Under the pieces are notes generated by a model, which saw only the letters and a list, made by a program, of their open reading frames with translations, ran no database searches and was not told where the DNA came from. From assembly GCF_014066305.1 (NCBI RefSeq), contig NW_023501044.1:1-64000 (forward strand): a DNA stretch of 64,000 nt, written 5' to 3'. The position numbers were made by a program, and so were the translations under genes. The stretch is from Letharia columbiana (lineage: Eukaryota; Ascomycota; Lecanoromycetes; Lecanorales; Parmeliaceae). This document shows, piece by piece, positions 40,803 through 53,751 of this stretch. Numbering within the stretch: the first letter of the stretch is position 1; each line of letters begins with the position of its first letter.

Positions 40803-42591
40803 GAATTGTGGAATGCTTCTGGGCCTCGAGCCAGATAGTTGTGGAAACCAAGGAGCTAAGAATCCGAAAATGATCAAGGACATTGACGGAACGTGAAGGA
40901 ATGAGATTAAGTGTATAGTACATCGCCTACCCGTGTGAATCGATCATGTTGATTGGCCAGGAGTAAGGGAATCGGTAAGAAGCTGCAGCCGCAGAAGTAA
41001 CACGATGACTGCACGTTGCTGGAACTTGCAGTGGGTTTATCGTACACACGTGTTCGGAGACTCTACCCATTTGGAACATGATCAATGCAAGTCGACGCCT
41101 GGTCACCCGTGGCTGCTTGCTACGCGGGTTTCCTCTCATCGTGGTGCATCTGGAGATGTATGTTCATCAGAAGCTCAACGTGCAAGACGGTCGCCGAGCG
41201 AGCATGATGTGCTGATTCATATCGATAACTGATTCTTTCGCCGGCAAGGCCTAGTCTCCCCCTCTCTCGAACAGAACAGGCGGCCGGCATCGCTTTCGCC
41301 TTCCGTATGTGCCCAGTATGAATATAGCATCCGTCCCTTTCCTTCAGAGAATCTAAAACCCAGCCCCACAGATGTGATCGACACCCAGCCAAGAATCCAC
41401 GTTATCAAAAACGCCTTCTTCTCGAAGCAAAGGGATGGAGATACCGACGGAAGCGTCAAGCCACCAAAAGAGCTATGCACGCAGCAACAAAACGCAGCCA
41501 CCAAACACCACCAACAACAACGACGAAGACTCCAGACGGAAAACCAACACCAATCGAAACCCGAGACGCCCACCAGGCCTTCACGACACGCCAAAACCCC
41601 ACCCCGAATCCTACCCCACAGAGAAAGAAGACAAAGAGGCATACAAGCGGCCATGACCCCACATATATATATACAGTTAGGGTGTCAGCGACCGCATACC
41701 CAACGAAGCCACAACCACACCAACCCAAACCAAGCCCCCCATCCGAAACACACACACATACCCCCTCCGATGCCGCAACAAGACCGCCTCAACAACGCCA
41801 GCACCATCCCCCCCCCCCCCCTTTCTTTCATTATAAAAACAGCCACCTAAACATCAAAGTCTCAAACGCAAAGCGCGGACGCATATACATATACATACAA
41901 ACAAAGCACCACATCCACCATCCAACCCCCGCGCCGCAAATTGACCCAATTCCAACAACATACACACATATATACGCGCGTACGCACCTACCGCCCCACT
42001 CGCCTCGGCTCTAGTCGCCGAACCCACCCGTGTCAAACCCCGTCATGGTCTCGGTTGAGAAAGGGATGGGATGGGATGGGATGTGATACAATACAAACAA
42101 ACAAACATCCATAAAAACAAAAAAAAGCACGAACAACCCCCCTGAAACATCCCGGGGAACCGGCGGCGGTATCCGAGACCGAGGCTGGCGAAAAAAATTT
42201 GGGTATGTGGCAGGATTTTTGGCGACGGGGATTGAGGATTTCCGTGGGTGGACGGACTTGCGACCTGTAAGGGATGTACCTGGGCTGGTTGGTGGGTGCC
42301 GGAGAGAGAAATGACTGGGGGGTGGGGGGGGGGTGCATGGAGCAGGGACGGACGGGTTTCATGTCTGGTTTCAGGACACATGCTGGCGACTCGGGGTAGC
42401 GTTCATGGAAGCGTCGTTGGGTCGGTATTGTTGAAGATGGCATCATGGGATGGAGGAGGAACGAAAAAGATGTGTAGAGCAGTAATCGTGACGGCAACTA
42501 GGGTATACCACTCGACTATTTACAGACGCGTACTAGTACCTCCCATCGGTTTCCCCCTCTCCAAGACAAGACAAACATGTGAAATCGATTC
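40803..42591. other. Intergenic, low-complexity CA/AC-rich
   Basis: 41,450-42,010 is A- and C-rich on the plus strand, including a run of 13 C at 41,809-41,821. Frames over it are compositional artefacts. 42,050-42,590 is probably the 3' UTR of the hexose transporter. No gene is supported. Confidence 0.55.
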
Positions 42592-44492
42592 TCAACCGGC
42601 CGCTTTTTCAATAACGGCAGTGTGGACATCCTCCGGTGCCACGTCCAGAGCGAGACCCTTGTGCGTGAGACCCATCTCCTCGGCGAAGGTGGAGTGGGGC
42701 TTCCAGGCGGCGGAGTGCCGGGCGTTCGTCTCTTCCATCATCTTGTCGACCTGTTCGAGGGAGAGACCTTTGGTTTCGGGCTGAGGAGTGACGTGTCAGC
42801 TTGTGCGGCATGCTCATGGGGAGAAGATGATAACTTACAACCAGGAAGTATGCAAAGGCGGTGGAGAGGCAGCAAAGGGAGCCCCAGAGGAAGAAGACCT
42901 TGGCGCCGAGGTTCGCGTCACCTTTGTTGGTACCGACCAAGTAAGGAGTGATGACGGCAATGATCTGTCATGGTCAGTATCAACAAGATCACCTATTCGT
43001 AGATAAAGGCTCGAACTTACGCAATTCCAGAACCAATTGGATGAAGTAGAGATACCGACACCGCGAGATCGAATCGGAAGAGGGAAGATCTCGCCAACGA
43101 CCACCCACGCACACGGGCCCCAGCTCGCAGCGAAGAAGGAGATGTTGAAGCAGATGAAGGCAATCATGGCCGAGACAGCAGCACTGTCATGTCTCGAGCT
43201 CTTGCCGGCGGTAACACCAATGATACCAACGATGAATTGCATGATGATCATCCCCGTGCCTCCGATGATGAGGATCTTGCGGCGACCGAAGCGTTCGACT
43301 GTCCAAAAGGAGACGGGAGTCGAGCAGACGTTGACGAGGGTCGTGATGAGGGAGATGAGGAAGGGGTTCTTGATCGTGCCGAGGGAGGTGAAGAAGACGG
43401 TTCCGAAGTAGAAGATGAAGTTGATACCGGTCAATTGCTGCATCATTTGCATGAGAATGCCTAGCACGTGGGTGTCAGTCGTTGCGCTTATCAAGAGAAG
43501 GCCATGGCGACTCACCAACTACCGTACGACGGACGTTGCTGTTGCCGTTTGTGATATTTCCGGAAAAGCAGTTGGTCCAGCTGCCTAGCCATGTGGTTTG
43601 TGGGATGATCTGCAACTCGTATTCGTGGTTGGCAATGATCTCAGCCAGCTCATCCTGGATAAAGTCGGAATCGATTGGCTGTCCACGGACTTTGGACAGA
43701 GCCAGCGCGGCAGACTCGAGCTTGCCCTTCTTGACAAAGTATCTAGGAGACTCTGGCAGGATGAAGAGACCAATGGCCAGGATGATAGCCCAGAGGAATT
43801 GGACAGCGATTGGGATTCGGTAAGAGCCGGTATCGTCGCGGTCTTGAGTTGCGTAGACAACACAATTGGCTAGGAGGATACCGATTGTAATACAGAATTG
43901 GTATCCTGCCACAACCGCACCACGGACAGCTTTTGGTGCGATTTCCTAGAAAGTTTGTCAGGATATGTGTGATACGGTGGGAGCTGGTTGGGGTTTTACT
44001 TACGGACATGTACAGGATGACAATGGCCGAGATGAAGCCGACACCAAGTCCGCAAATAACACGGCCAGCGCACATGACACCGAGGCCGGTGGAAGCAGTC
44101 TCGAGAATGCAACCCACGCTGAAAATGAAACAGCCCGAAATGATGGTGGTTCGACGTCCAACGAAGTCGGCAATGTCCCCGGCGATGAGAGCGCCGAAAA
44201 AGGTGCCGCAGGATAGAATCGAGGTGGTCAAAGACTGATCGCTTGCGGGCAAATGGAAAGCCTTGACAGCAGCGGCATCATTTGGGTCGGGGTAAGGCAG
44301 GCCGGTGTATTGACGGATGAAGTACTTCATGGCCAGAACACCACCCATCCAGCCGGTGTCGTAGCCGAAGAAGATACCACCAAAGGCCGCGAAGGCACAG
44401 ATCAAGTAGGCCCTCATAGTGATGGGGGCCTCGAGGCGCGACGTGTCCGCCGTGCCGGTAATGACAACGGGTGCTACTCCTCCTCCAGGCAT
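42592..44492 (-). CDS. MFS hexose/sugar transporter, 557 aa
   Basis: Five exons on the minus strand: 44492-44004, 43945-43516, 43460-43021, 42964-42839 and 42780-42592, exactly 558 codons; introns carry GTAAGT or GTGAGT starts. A 12-helix sugar porter of the HXT/MstA type in the plasma membrane. Signatures present: GGIFFGYDTGWMGGVL in helix 1, DFVGRRTTIISG, GRVICGLGVGFISA, LPESPRYFVKKGKL, MQQLTGINFIFYFGTVFF (helix 7, sugar selectivity), ERFGRRKILIIGG, GPCAWVVVGEIFPLPIRSRG and PETKGLSLEQVD at the end. Probably imports glucose or a related hexose with protons. A repeated CACGTG-containing element lies about 400 bp upstream. Confidence 0.92.
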
Positions 44493-46770
44493 GATGGCGG
44501 TGATATTAGTTGGAAGTACCTTGGAGCGGTAAAAGTTAAGAGAGGTGAGGTACAGGAAAGAGCGAGAAGGTCGACGCAGGGGGGGCTGAGGGTTCTTATT
44601 ATATGTGTGTGGTGGACAAGACACTAAGGTACTTATTTATCAAACGCCTCCCGCACCCCGCATACTGCTAAGGGACTCAGGGAGTAAGTAATACAGTACC
44701 TTAGGAATTATTCCGTTGGCAGGCCGCAGAGAAGCAAAAGCCAAAGCGAGCGAGCTAACCTCGTCAAGGTGAAGTCCGTGATGACTGCCGCCGGTTGATC
44801 ATGTGGTGCAACCATGATGATCAATTGGATGATCCACTCGTATCGCTAAGGTACTTTAGTATCGCCGACTGTATCACTGCTGGACACCCTCGATACACGT
44901 GATACACGTGATACACGGAGCACAGATGGATCCTGGCAGAGGTTGTTGGGGGGGGGAAGTGTGGGTGGTATTTAATTTACATTTCACGCCCCGTTCTCTA
45001 GCTCGTACGGTATTCAGCTGTGATTGGATGTCAGCTGGTCTAGGTGCAGGAAGTAATTGGAAAAAGTGAATGGTCGAGTCAGCAAAAAGCCGAACTTGTA
45101 AAAGTCGAACCCCCGCGCCTAGCCCATTTTCCCCGCTTTTTCTGGGTCCCTAGCTCAAGGAGATAACATTGACTCCGGCCTTGTGAGTGGTGGAAATAAT
45201 AAGCGCGCCGCAGCTGCTCGCAAGCCTTTGGAGCTTGATTTGCTACTTTTCAAGAAGATCCAGACGCACGCATGACGGTTTTCTAGCTCCGTCTCTTCAT
45301 CTGGACCGTCTCGTCTAAGATTCTGCAATGCTGAGGGGCGTTGTCAGAACAGTAAATTGCACACCTGCCCTTTTGGATTCACTTCTTCCTGCTCATACGT
45401 AATAGGAAATGTGCCGACAGAAAAGAGAAAGATGAGTTTGGGCTCCTTCGGAGAGCGATGTGATTTCCTGGTTTCGAGCTTGGTCCCTTGAACCCCGAAT
45501 TTTAGCGCCCGTTTCGGCCATCTCCGCGATCTGCGTGGTTTGGTGATCTTGGCAGTCTTGGCGCTCGGTAAGCGTCGGGCAGGAACCTACATTACCTTAG
45601 TTTCCTTAGCTGTTGAAGCAGAGTCGCTGCAGGTCTGGGCCTTTGGTTTCCCCGGATTAACACCTTAACCCTATATGGAAAGTCAAATTGAAGATGGCAA
45701 TGAAGTGAGGAAGCGTCCCAGCCTCTCCTTGACGCCAAACCTTTACTCTTCAACCTCCTGCAGTCATTGGCCGATGAGAACCGACAGTGTATAAAGTACC
45801 TAGAGTAGATCGTAGAGAGGCCCAAGTCTCGAACAAATCGGCGATTGGTCGCCGAAGGATTACACCTTCCACGTGGTAAGATCCGACATCTGAACCCATG
45901 TCTGATGGTTGCTTTAATTGGCCGAACCGAAAAAAAAGTCGCGTGCTCGATGCGGCTACAGACATGGAGACTTTAGCCGTGCTTTTGGCTAATTCAAAGG
46001 CATGAAACGCCTCCGGAAAATATAGCCGAGTCAGAAGACGTGCAAAGGACCGGGAGAATGGAAATAATCAAAAGGGGCGACCTCGGCTTCATGTTCTGAC
46101 TTGTCCCAGCTTTTGCGACGTGCTTCGACACTGGTCGGACGGCAAAGTCAGCCAGTAATCCAATAGTGCGATGCCGGTGTCCTTCTGAAATACGGGGCAC
46201 CGCCACCCACGCTGACAGCCTGACAGTACTCAGCGACCCTTGCCTGCCGAGTACGAAGAGGACAAAGGATTCCAATGGTAGCGGAATGAGAGCCCCTCAT
46301 CCACTTCTAATTCGTAGTGATGCTGCTGCTTGCAAATCTGCGCGACTGCAGAAGAAAGGTGAGACAAAATGGCAAAAGAAAGAGGAGGAACCGCTAGGAA
46401 GCATTCACCCACCTCGAAATGCCATTAAAAGTGATTGTCACTGCCGCACTTTCTGTTCCTCCAACCTCCTTCGTCACCTCATGAACAGCCTCATATCCTG
46501 ACCCATTCATCGGCGAATGAGCACCCTTTCTTTTCTCATACCCCTTCACCACCCCAAGAAGCCTTCAGCAATGGTGCCTTTTTTCTGTCAGCACCTCTGT
46601 ACCCAAAAACGTCATGGCAGAATTCGAGCGAACTTCAATCACGTCAAGAGTAGCGAAGAGTGGACTGAGAAATAAGACAAATGATAGCGAGCAACAGACA
46701 AACCAAACTACAAAATATCGAGTACCAAATGCATACTCGGACCAGTCCCGAGCACCCAGCAGAGGCGCAT
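44493..46770. other. Intergenic, promoter of the hexose transporter
   Basis: A long non-coding stretch. The transporter promoter contains the triple 9-bp element at 44892-44918. No frame between 45,000 and 46,770 shows a domain or signal peptide. The distal part holds the 3' flank of the LysM gene. Confidence 0.5.
44892..44918. promoter_or_regulatory. Triple GATACACGT element with two CACGTG E-boxes
   Basis: Three 9-bp units (GATACACGT, GATACACGT, GATACACGG) in a row create palindromic CACGTG at 44896-44901 and 44905-44910, the core site of fungal bHLH regulators. It lies about 400-425 bp upstream of the transporter ATG. Function is inferred from sequence and position only. Confidence 0.45.
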
Positions 46771-47842
46771 TCATGGGTCAGGATCGAAATTGTATGTCAA
46801 GCACCCAGCAGTGATACTCCCTCCCATACCGTCATTAGAGTAACCTGGAAACCTATCAGTGTTCAAGTTTGGACGGGGTCGTAGCAGCCAAGTACTTACA
46901 TGTCTCCCAAGCATTGTAAAGGAGCGTAGTGCAATTGAAATCGGGCGTTGTAGGTAGAGGGTACATGACGGTAGCATTGTCAATGGAGCAACCGGGTGTC
47001 GCAGTGACTGTCATGTTATATCCACTTTCGTCAAGTGTTGAACCCTGGTTGTGATTGTTTCCTTGGCTGCTTCCGTCCAAAATTCCGTTATCGCTCTGGA
47101 TCACCGTCAGTAGCACATTCTTGTTGGCGCTGCAAAAGCCGTCGGTTTTTTGTTGGACCTGAGTAGCGTCATGGTAACTGCCTGTGGGACTCGGCCTGCA
47201 GCTAACAGGGGCGGGCGGACTGTTAGGAGTGCTCGATGCTGTTGTACTCGTTGGTGGGGCAGACGATGGGGGTGGAGGGGAACTTGTGGAAGTTGCTGGA
47301 GGAGTCGATGAGGGCGAACTTGTTGTGGAAGTCGTGGATGAAGCCACCGAGGACGAAGTGGATGGCACTGTGGATGAGACATTCGTGGAAGTCGGTGAGG
47401 TCGTCGTGGATGAGGCACCTGTGGGAGTTGAAGAAGAAGCCGCTGTGGACGAAGCGCTTGGGGATACTGATAGGGTCGCCGACAGTGAGCCGCTTAGCAA
47501 AGGGTTGGAACTCACTGGAGAGCTAGCAGAAGTGGCCAATGTTGTCAAAGTCGGAGCTGTCGCTATCGATGATGCTGCATTAGACGCGGGCGTATCAGTA
47601 GCGGGTTGTCCATTGACGGGAACGGTGAGTATTTGACCGACGAACAGATCAGTGGCGATCACACCGGGGTTTGCGGCTTCGAGGGATTCCACGGAGATCC
47701 CAGCACTGTAGGCAATGCCCAAGAATGTGTCGCTGTCTTGAACGGTGGTGGTGTTTGTTGCGAAAGAGCCTCGAGTAATGAGTGGGATTGTGAACAGCAA
47801 ACGTACTACCAGGGCACTGCTGACAAGTGAGCGGCTGCGCAT
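46771..47842 (-). CDS. Secreted LysM-domain protein with Ser/Thr-rich linker, 338 aa
   Basis: Exons 47842-46900 and 46844-46771 (intron GTAAGT...CCAG) give 338 aa. Signal peptide about 1-28. One LysM at about 33-75 (TVQDSDTFLGIAYSAGIS and ANPGV-TDLFVGQILTVP), the chitin- or peptidoglycan-binding CBM50 fold. Residues about 80-210 form an extreme Ser/Thr/Pro linker, likely heavily O-mannosylated. The C-terminal domain has at least five Cys (VSC, GFC, PGC, NCTT, ETC, AGC), after the splice ending SNDGMGGSITAGCLTYNFDP. Such one-LysM proteins with a long linker are usually wall-associated rather than the compact LysM effectors. Confidence 0.85.
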
Positions 47843-49923
47843 CTTGATGTAAAGGGCCGATCAGAGAGGAAAAGGGAAGCGAATCGATCGCTATGAGGGT
47901 GAATGCTGAGAACTGAACCACGATTTTTTGGATGCGATGTAATTGTTGGCACTGGAACAGTAAGGGTATGTATGATATTTATGCACAGATTGACAGAGTC
48001 TGTCGTGACTCTTGTGTTTGATTATGGCTCCTTATCTCGAATCGTGTGTTTCCAATCATAGCTAAACAAGAAAGAAATGGCATTGATACATGAGCTGAAC
48101 GGGTTCGTCTATCTCTGATTGTTTATCGGTGCTCTTTATCGAGATTTCTTGTTTTTCATTCATCGTAAAACAGGCGGCTTTATCATACTAGATGAATGTT
48201 TAGGAGCACAAGGAAGGATAATGAATAGCAATAGAAATGAAGAGTAGTGACTATACTGACAAAGAAAGTACAAGAAAAAAGGATATCTAGAAAGTGCGCT
48301 GCCGCGGCGAAGCGCTTCCCGGAATTCTTCAAAGGACTTTGGGCTGGTTCTGAGAGCTCCGGTGGTCATATTCATGAATGGAGCCCGCGTAGCACCATTT
48401 CTGTGACCAGCAGACAGGATGCCATACTTCCTGCGAAGCAATCTGCGTGCTTGAAGCTAGGGCATTGTACCGCACCACAGCGACTTTGGAGGGTTACAGG
48501 CATCCAAGAATCACAGATAGCAGTAGGGGACAGAGGAAGCGGCGCGGGTGAATTGGCTTTCTGCTGCTTGCTCCGCTTCAAGTATAGGGAAAATCCACCA
48601 GCTCCCATTCGAGCGGTGTTTTCTCATGGAGCCGGAAAAGGCGAGTTCTTGGCACTGGTCCGGCAAAAGATGCCTCGGTGCCAGAAGTGCCTAAAACTAC
48701 CATACAATACCTTACTTTATGGTGCCTGGTGGTGCTAAAGTGCTGAGTAATATACTACGCTGTCTTTTTGCAGGGCGTCACATCAATCATGGTGACCAAA
48801 TGCTACTTATACAGCTGAAGGCACCTCGCGTCACCAAGCTCATGCGCTCAGCAATCTTCCTCCGTGTTCTCAGTGACCGCATGTCTCGGTATGCGATATT
48901 GGTGGACCCATATTAAGCCATGTATGCTCCATTACCAGGACCGGGCATGCAAATGTCGCTGATTGAGATAGGCCAGAAAGGGTAGCACAACATGATTTCC
49001 CAATGTCACCGTCCTCGCCGTTTAATATCCAGACGCTGTACCTCCAACGGTAGACCCAAGAATCGACAGGCACGCTGCCGACATGATCGAGGGGGCAATT
49101 ATCTTGCCTCTCGGAGGATCATGGTTTCCGTACGACCAAGAGCGAACTCTTTTTTGCCTACGACTGGCCAGCCAATCCAATATACATCTAATCCATACCA
49201 TCTGTACTAAGCTTGCGAAGTGATCCCTTCAAGTGTCATGAATGAGAGGGCTAGGAAGCAAAAAATTCTACAAAGACTTCGCTTAGCCGAGGTTCTTGGC
49301 TCCCGCTTCACGGCGGCGATGGACTCGCAGGATGGCGATGAGGAGACCCTAGAAGGACCGAGGCATTGCCATCCATAATGAGAATCAGCGTCATGAAACG
49401 AAGGTCTCACTGAACTCATTCACTGGCTACAGAAAGTCTACCCTCGCGACTAGACTCATCATTTGGTCCCATGACTTTTGATGCGTCCGGAGAGTCGTGC
49501 CGCCCAGGTATCCGAAAAAATATGGGTCGTCATTCAAAACAGCTGGCCCTATGGCTATTGATTGCGCGAGATATTCCAAAGAATGCAGGGTATCATCCCA
49601 AACAGGTGGTCCTGCCGCTGATGTTACGCCAGATATGGCAAGCAATGCAGGGCATTGTTCCAGAACCGATGAACAGCCAAATAAAGCGGATTCTGATTTG
49701 ATCGCGAAGCCTCTTATCAAGCGTCCAGTCCAGAATCTTGCATCATGGTCCCATGAACTGCCCTCAGGACACCCCACTCGCGATCTTGGTGCCGATCAAA
49801 TGATCTCTACGCGCGATGCGAAGCCCCCATGGGACAGCGCATGAGGGGCAGCTATCACCCAGCATAAATAACGCTCGAGACTGCATTTCTGGATGTAGCA
49901 ACTCGATAGGCATCGCTGCCACG
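47843..49923. other. Intergenic, no supported gene
   Basis: Contains the LysM gene promoter and, around 49,430-49,840, frames open on both strands that overlap a 63-bp direct repeat (listed separately). Nothing else is recognised. Confidence 0.4.
49537..49662 (+). repeat. Two diverged copies of a 63-bp direct repeat
   Basis: Copies start at 49537 and 49600 with AAACAG(C/G)TGG(C/T)CCT and share AGATAT and AATGCAGGG boxes at the same offsets. The period is a multiple of three, so a coding origin (a 21-aa repeat) is possible, but no gene around it can be completed. Confidence 0.6.
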
Positions 49924-50693
49924 ATGCTCGTGACCATTGTCTTGTTCGCCGTTGTGTTCACCTGCCTTGCCTGTGGTGCGAACATACGCGCTTTACCTGT
50001 CGCCCCTTCTTGCCTAAAGACTGGAGGACTTCAAAGCCAATCACATTGTGAATGTACTACATCCATTGACTGGGTTGGCGATGGTTATAACAATGAGGAT
50101 TGCCGTGCCACAGTTCAACGCCTCTACACTGTTGAGGTAACAAAGCATCATGATACCGAATTCGAGTTTTTGTCACCCGGGGCAATGCCCTACACTTCGA
50201 ATCCTGTAATGCAAACACCAAGGAGATACAGTGTCGGTCAGTCATGATCTGAGCTTCAGAAATTTCGCGCAGGCACTGACGGAGAGCCCGTCAGGCAAAT
50301 GCACCCTTGCTATCGTCATGCTGGAGACCTTCCCTCGTGGCTCACTGCCTGGCCAAGATCCCTTGAGTCACCACGACTATGCAGATACGGACCTTGCGTC
50401 TTTTCAGGACCTTTGGCTCGCTGCCGATTACATAGAGTTATGTTGTCTCGAATTTCAGCACACCCCTGGTTGGGCGCTCGTTGGTGAGGCACTTCGTTGT
50501 CTCCTTTGGTGCCTACATGGTCTGACCATCAACAGGGGAGCGCGACTCCATGGGTGTGTTTATATGGACTACCAACTCAGCTGAGGACCGAGAGGTTCCA
50601 CAGGGAGCCCCCACGCTTCCGTTCTCGTCAAATCTCACGAGATTGCTTACTTCTGGAAACGGATCTGGAGTTCACATAATCCTGGATGACTGA
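49924..50693 (+). CDS. Small secreted cysteine-containing protein, 225 aa
   Basis: Exons 49924-50232, 50273-50483 and 50536-50693 sum to 226 codons. The ATG at 49924 gives a signal peptide (MLVTIVLFAVVFTCLACGA). The mature part has HCEC, NEDCRATVQRLY and GKCTLAIVMLETFPRG, then FQDLWLAADYIELCCLEFQH. After the second splice (GTGAGG...AACAG) it reads GWALVGERDSMGVFIW and a Ser-rich tail ending HIILDD. The same order of features occurs in the protein at 22319, so the two probably belong to one uncharacterised secreted family. The first intron, only 40 nt, is the least certain part. Confidence 0.65.
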
Positions 50694-53600
50694 AGTCGTT
50701 CAGAGTCTGAAGCCGTGCTAGCTTTTATCTTAGTACATGGACAGTTGTGGGTCAAGCGCGTTGTCTGGTTCAATTGCAATCACATTCATGAAATACGATT
50801 CAAAGAACTAATCGTCTCGGGAGACATGCGAGTCGTAGTGCAGAGAGAATAAAAGCAGACTGAAGTTCTGCTTCTAGATGAGAGACCGTTAGAAGAAGCA
50901 AGTGTTACTCTTATGTGATAGTCATTCGGTCGAAACTCTGAGTATCTGCTCTCATGTTCCCATGCATCATTTTCTGCCTCTGAAATCACTGTCCTTCAAT
51001 AATCTACCGCGATTTCCGTGACAAGACAAAGGGAATGATGCCTAAAACACGACCTTTGCCTCGATATATACTCGCACGTTGAGAAGTTTGTCCAGGGGTC
51101 TGCAGACATTCGTGGCGGCAAGCGCCATCGCAACGGCGGTGTCCAAATACCAATCACTTCGAGGACAGATGCGCTGCTAACCCCATCAACTGCTGTCACT
51201 TACTGATAAAATTGAACATATGTGGCAGCTCACAGCAGCACACGCGTAGGCTCTGCTTTTTGGGTGCTTGGTGGGTAAGCCTGGAGACATGACCAGCTGC
51301 AAACATAGATCGACTTCTTCGCTTTCTGTTCGAACCGCTCCTAATGGCTGGATCCGGATTGTAGCAACCTCGGAAGCTCGACGATTGTGTCCGTCGATGA
51401 GGATAAAACCCTCTGTACCGGAGACGAAAGCTCCGTCACGCACCCCCCATCCTCATTACCATCAAGCCCTCAAGAATGTCAAGTCGAGTTCGACGAGCAT
51501 TCAGCTCCATACTTGAGAATTATAGCCAAATTCGAAGACTCATGAGGAAGATCACAAATGTTGTTGCGACGGATATGAGATATATTCTGGCTGCAACACT
51601 AACTGGTCGCACGACCTGGACGAGGACAAGCTCGCACTATCTCTCAACGCGGCGGCAATATAGAAGAGACCAGAATGGATGTTCGTCAGTAAGTCTCTCC
51701 CCTCACTTTCTGCTTCGTAATTTCCCCTTGAGACGTGTACTCATCACGGACGAACCGTCGGCCTAGATAGGTAGCCAGATCACGAAACAAGTCTTCACCT
51801 GCGGAGATCAACCTGCCAGATTGATGCACTGATCCCCCCAAACCTCGTCACTTTCCCTGTACGGGAAGTGTTTTCGATGCGTTTGGTCATTTCCGTTCAA
51901 CATCCTTTGACAGGAAGAGCCGACTCGCTCTGATGAATACCCCAAAAAAAACATGAGCGAATGAAGATACAGGGAGCGTAGGGTGTGAGACGTGCGGCCG
52001 TCGGACTCAAAATTAAGAGAGGAAAATCAGAGCATCTGGGATGATTTCTTGAAAAGTGTCACTTTTGCTTGGCAACGCGCCTGGACTGCAGGACTCCAAC
52101 GAGTGCGATCCGAAATTCGACGCTTTGTTTCCGGAGTCCTGGGCGGATTGGCGGCGCGGTTCATGTGGGCGGGGGACGGTGCCGGACTTTGGGGAGTTGA
52201 GGGAAAGCGGGGGGGTCGTGAGTGGGAAGGGAAGGAGTTGGGGGTTGATGAGGGGATGTTGGTGGGGTTGAGGGGGTTTTGGAGGGAGTGAAGGGAATGC
52301 TTACGGTGTGGAGGGCCAGCTGAGTGAGTTATTCTCGGGGAGAGGATCCGCATCTGTGTAAGAGGATCGAGCAAGAGTGGTGCATCAAGGGGGAGAAAAG
52401 AACCCTAGAGGCTTCTTTCTTCCTTTCCATTTTGGCACACTTTTGTGGGCATTAACCAGGGTAAGTTGACTGTTCACCTCAAGGTCTTCGGAATAAAGGC
52501 CATTTGAAGCAGGCAAAATATTCTTCCTTCACTAAAAAGGACACTTATCTAGGGTTCACTCAGTTACAACTGTCATCTTTTCTGTGGAAAGTACCTATTG
52601 AGACCCAAGAAATCTATGATTGAAAAGAAGCCAAATCGGTCAATACGCCACGCAGCGGAGCCCCGAAGTCGTGAAGGATGTGGTCGCAGACTACGTTTGC
52701 GACAAAGAGCCAGGATCGCACAGACACCTGAAGGCCGTCCTCAATCGCAGATACATGTTTCCACCCACTTGAAAAGCCATACTCTCCAGGACGGAGACGT
52801 GCGGTCTGCTTCACAATGCCTGATTTCCCCCTGTATGCGGGAACGCTGCCGATTGGAAAAAAAGAATGGAAATAAAGGAGGCGCAGGATGAGTCTCTCGA
52901 AATTACCGCGCAGGGTAGCAAAACCTCCCTCGCGGACGACTCGGAAACACCCGCTGAGCACGACCCTGACCATGAGACGCTAGAGGAGCTAGTGGCCCGG
53001 GAAGCGGCCATCTGACTGCGGCATGGTTTGAAACGACTCCAGAAGGCGGAGTAAGCGCTTCGGAGGGAGATCTCTTTCCTGGATGGGCCCGGGCAGGTGC
53101 AGCGAGGCGGCAGTGTTCGTCTTGGTTAGCCAATCAGGGAATATTTCCCCAGAGCGAGGCACTCGCGGCTGATTGTGCAACAGGCTCAGGGCAGGTCCAA
53201 ACCGCGCTACGGGTCTTGGGCAGATGCTGTTCGTGTTTTGAATTCTCGAGGGGGGATGCGAGGCAGTAGCATACTTTCGACACGTAGGGGTATCACGCAG
53301 GAAACCGCAAAGGTGATCTGGCTATACCTTGCAGGCGAGAAATGAACCATGGTGAGCTTCGAAGAGACAGCCCCGCTTTGCGAGTGTGCGACGAAGTTGT
53401 GGAGGAACTGGGGAAAGGTTTCGGCCGTGTCCGTTGCAGATTCGTCTCTGGTCTGTTTCAGTCGCCACAGCCGAACCGCCAAAGATGATGTGAGTCGGCG
53501 CTACGAGCGAGTCACGAGTACGAGAGGTTGATTCCGACTGGATTCCTCGCAGCTTGCGATTTCCAGTGCAAACGTAAACCTGCGTCCCTCGTTGCTCGAA

Positions 53601-53751
53601 GATGGCAGATTAGGGTCTACCCAACTTCGTATCGTTCCCGAATCCGCGCTCCACGAGAACGACAATCGGACTCCTGGATCGCAGTTTGGCTCTAGGCTGA
53701 CGAGGGGACAGGCCGAGTCCCTGTCGCCTGTACCGTCCTCTTTGAGAAATC
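50694..53751. other. Intergenic, no supported gene
   Basis: Three kilobases with only short frames. A 99-codon frame at 51992-52291 (+) and an 85-codon frame at 51186-51443 (-) lack features. A short acidic frame on the plus strand at about 52,870-53,014 (ending ETLEELVAREAAI) might be the tail of a decayed gene, but its upstream part cannot be traced. Confidence 0.35.

Noticed and set aside
41374..42014. Long plus-strand frames of 158-179 codons
   Set aside because: They follow from extreme A/C composition; the peptides are Thr/Pro/His/Gln low complexity with no other support.
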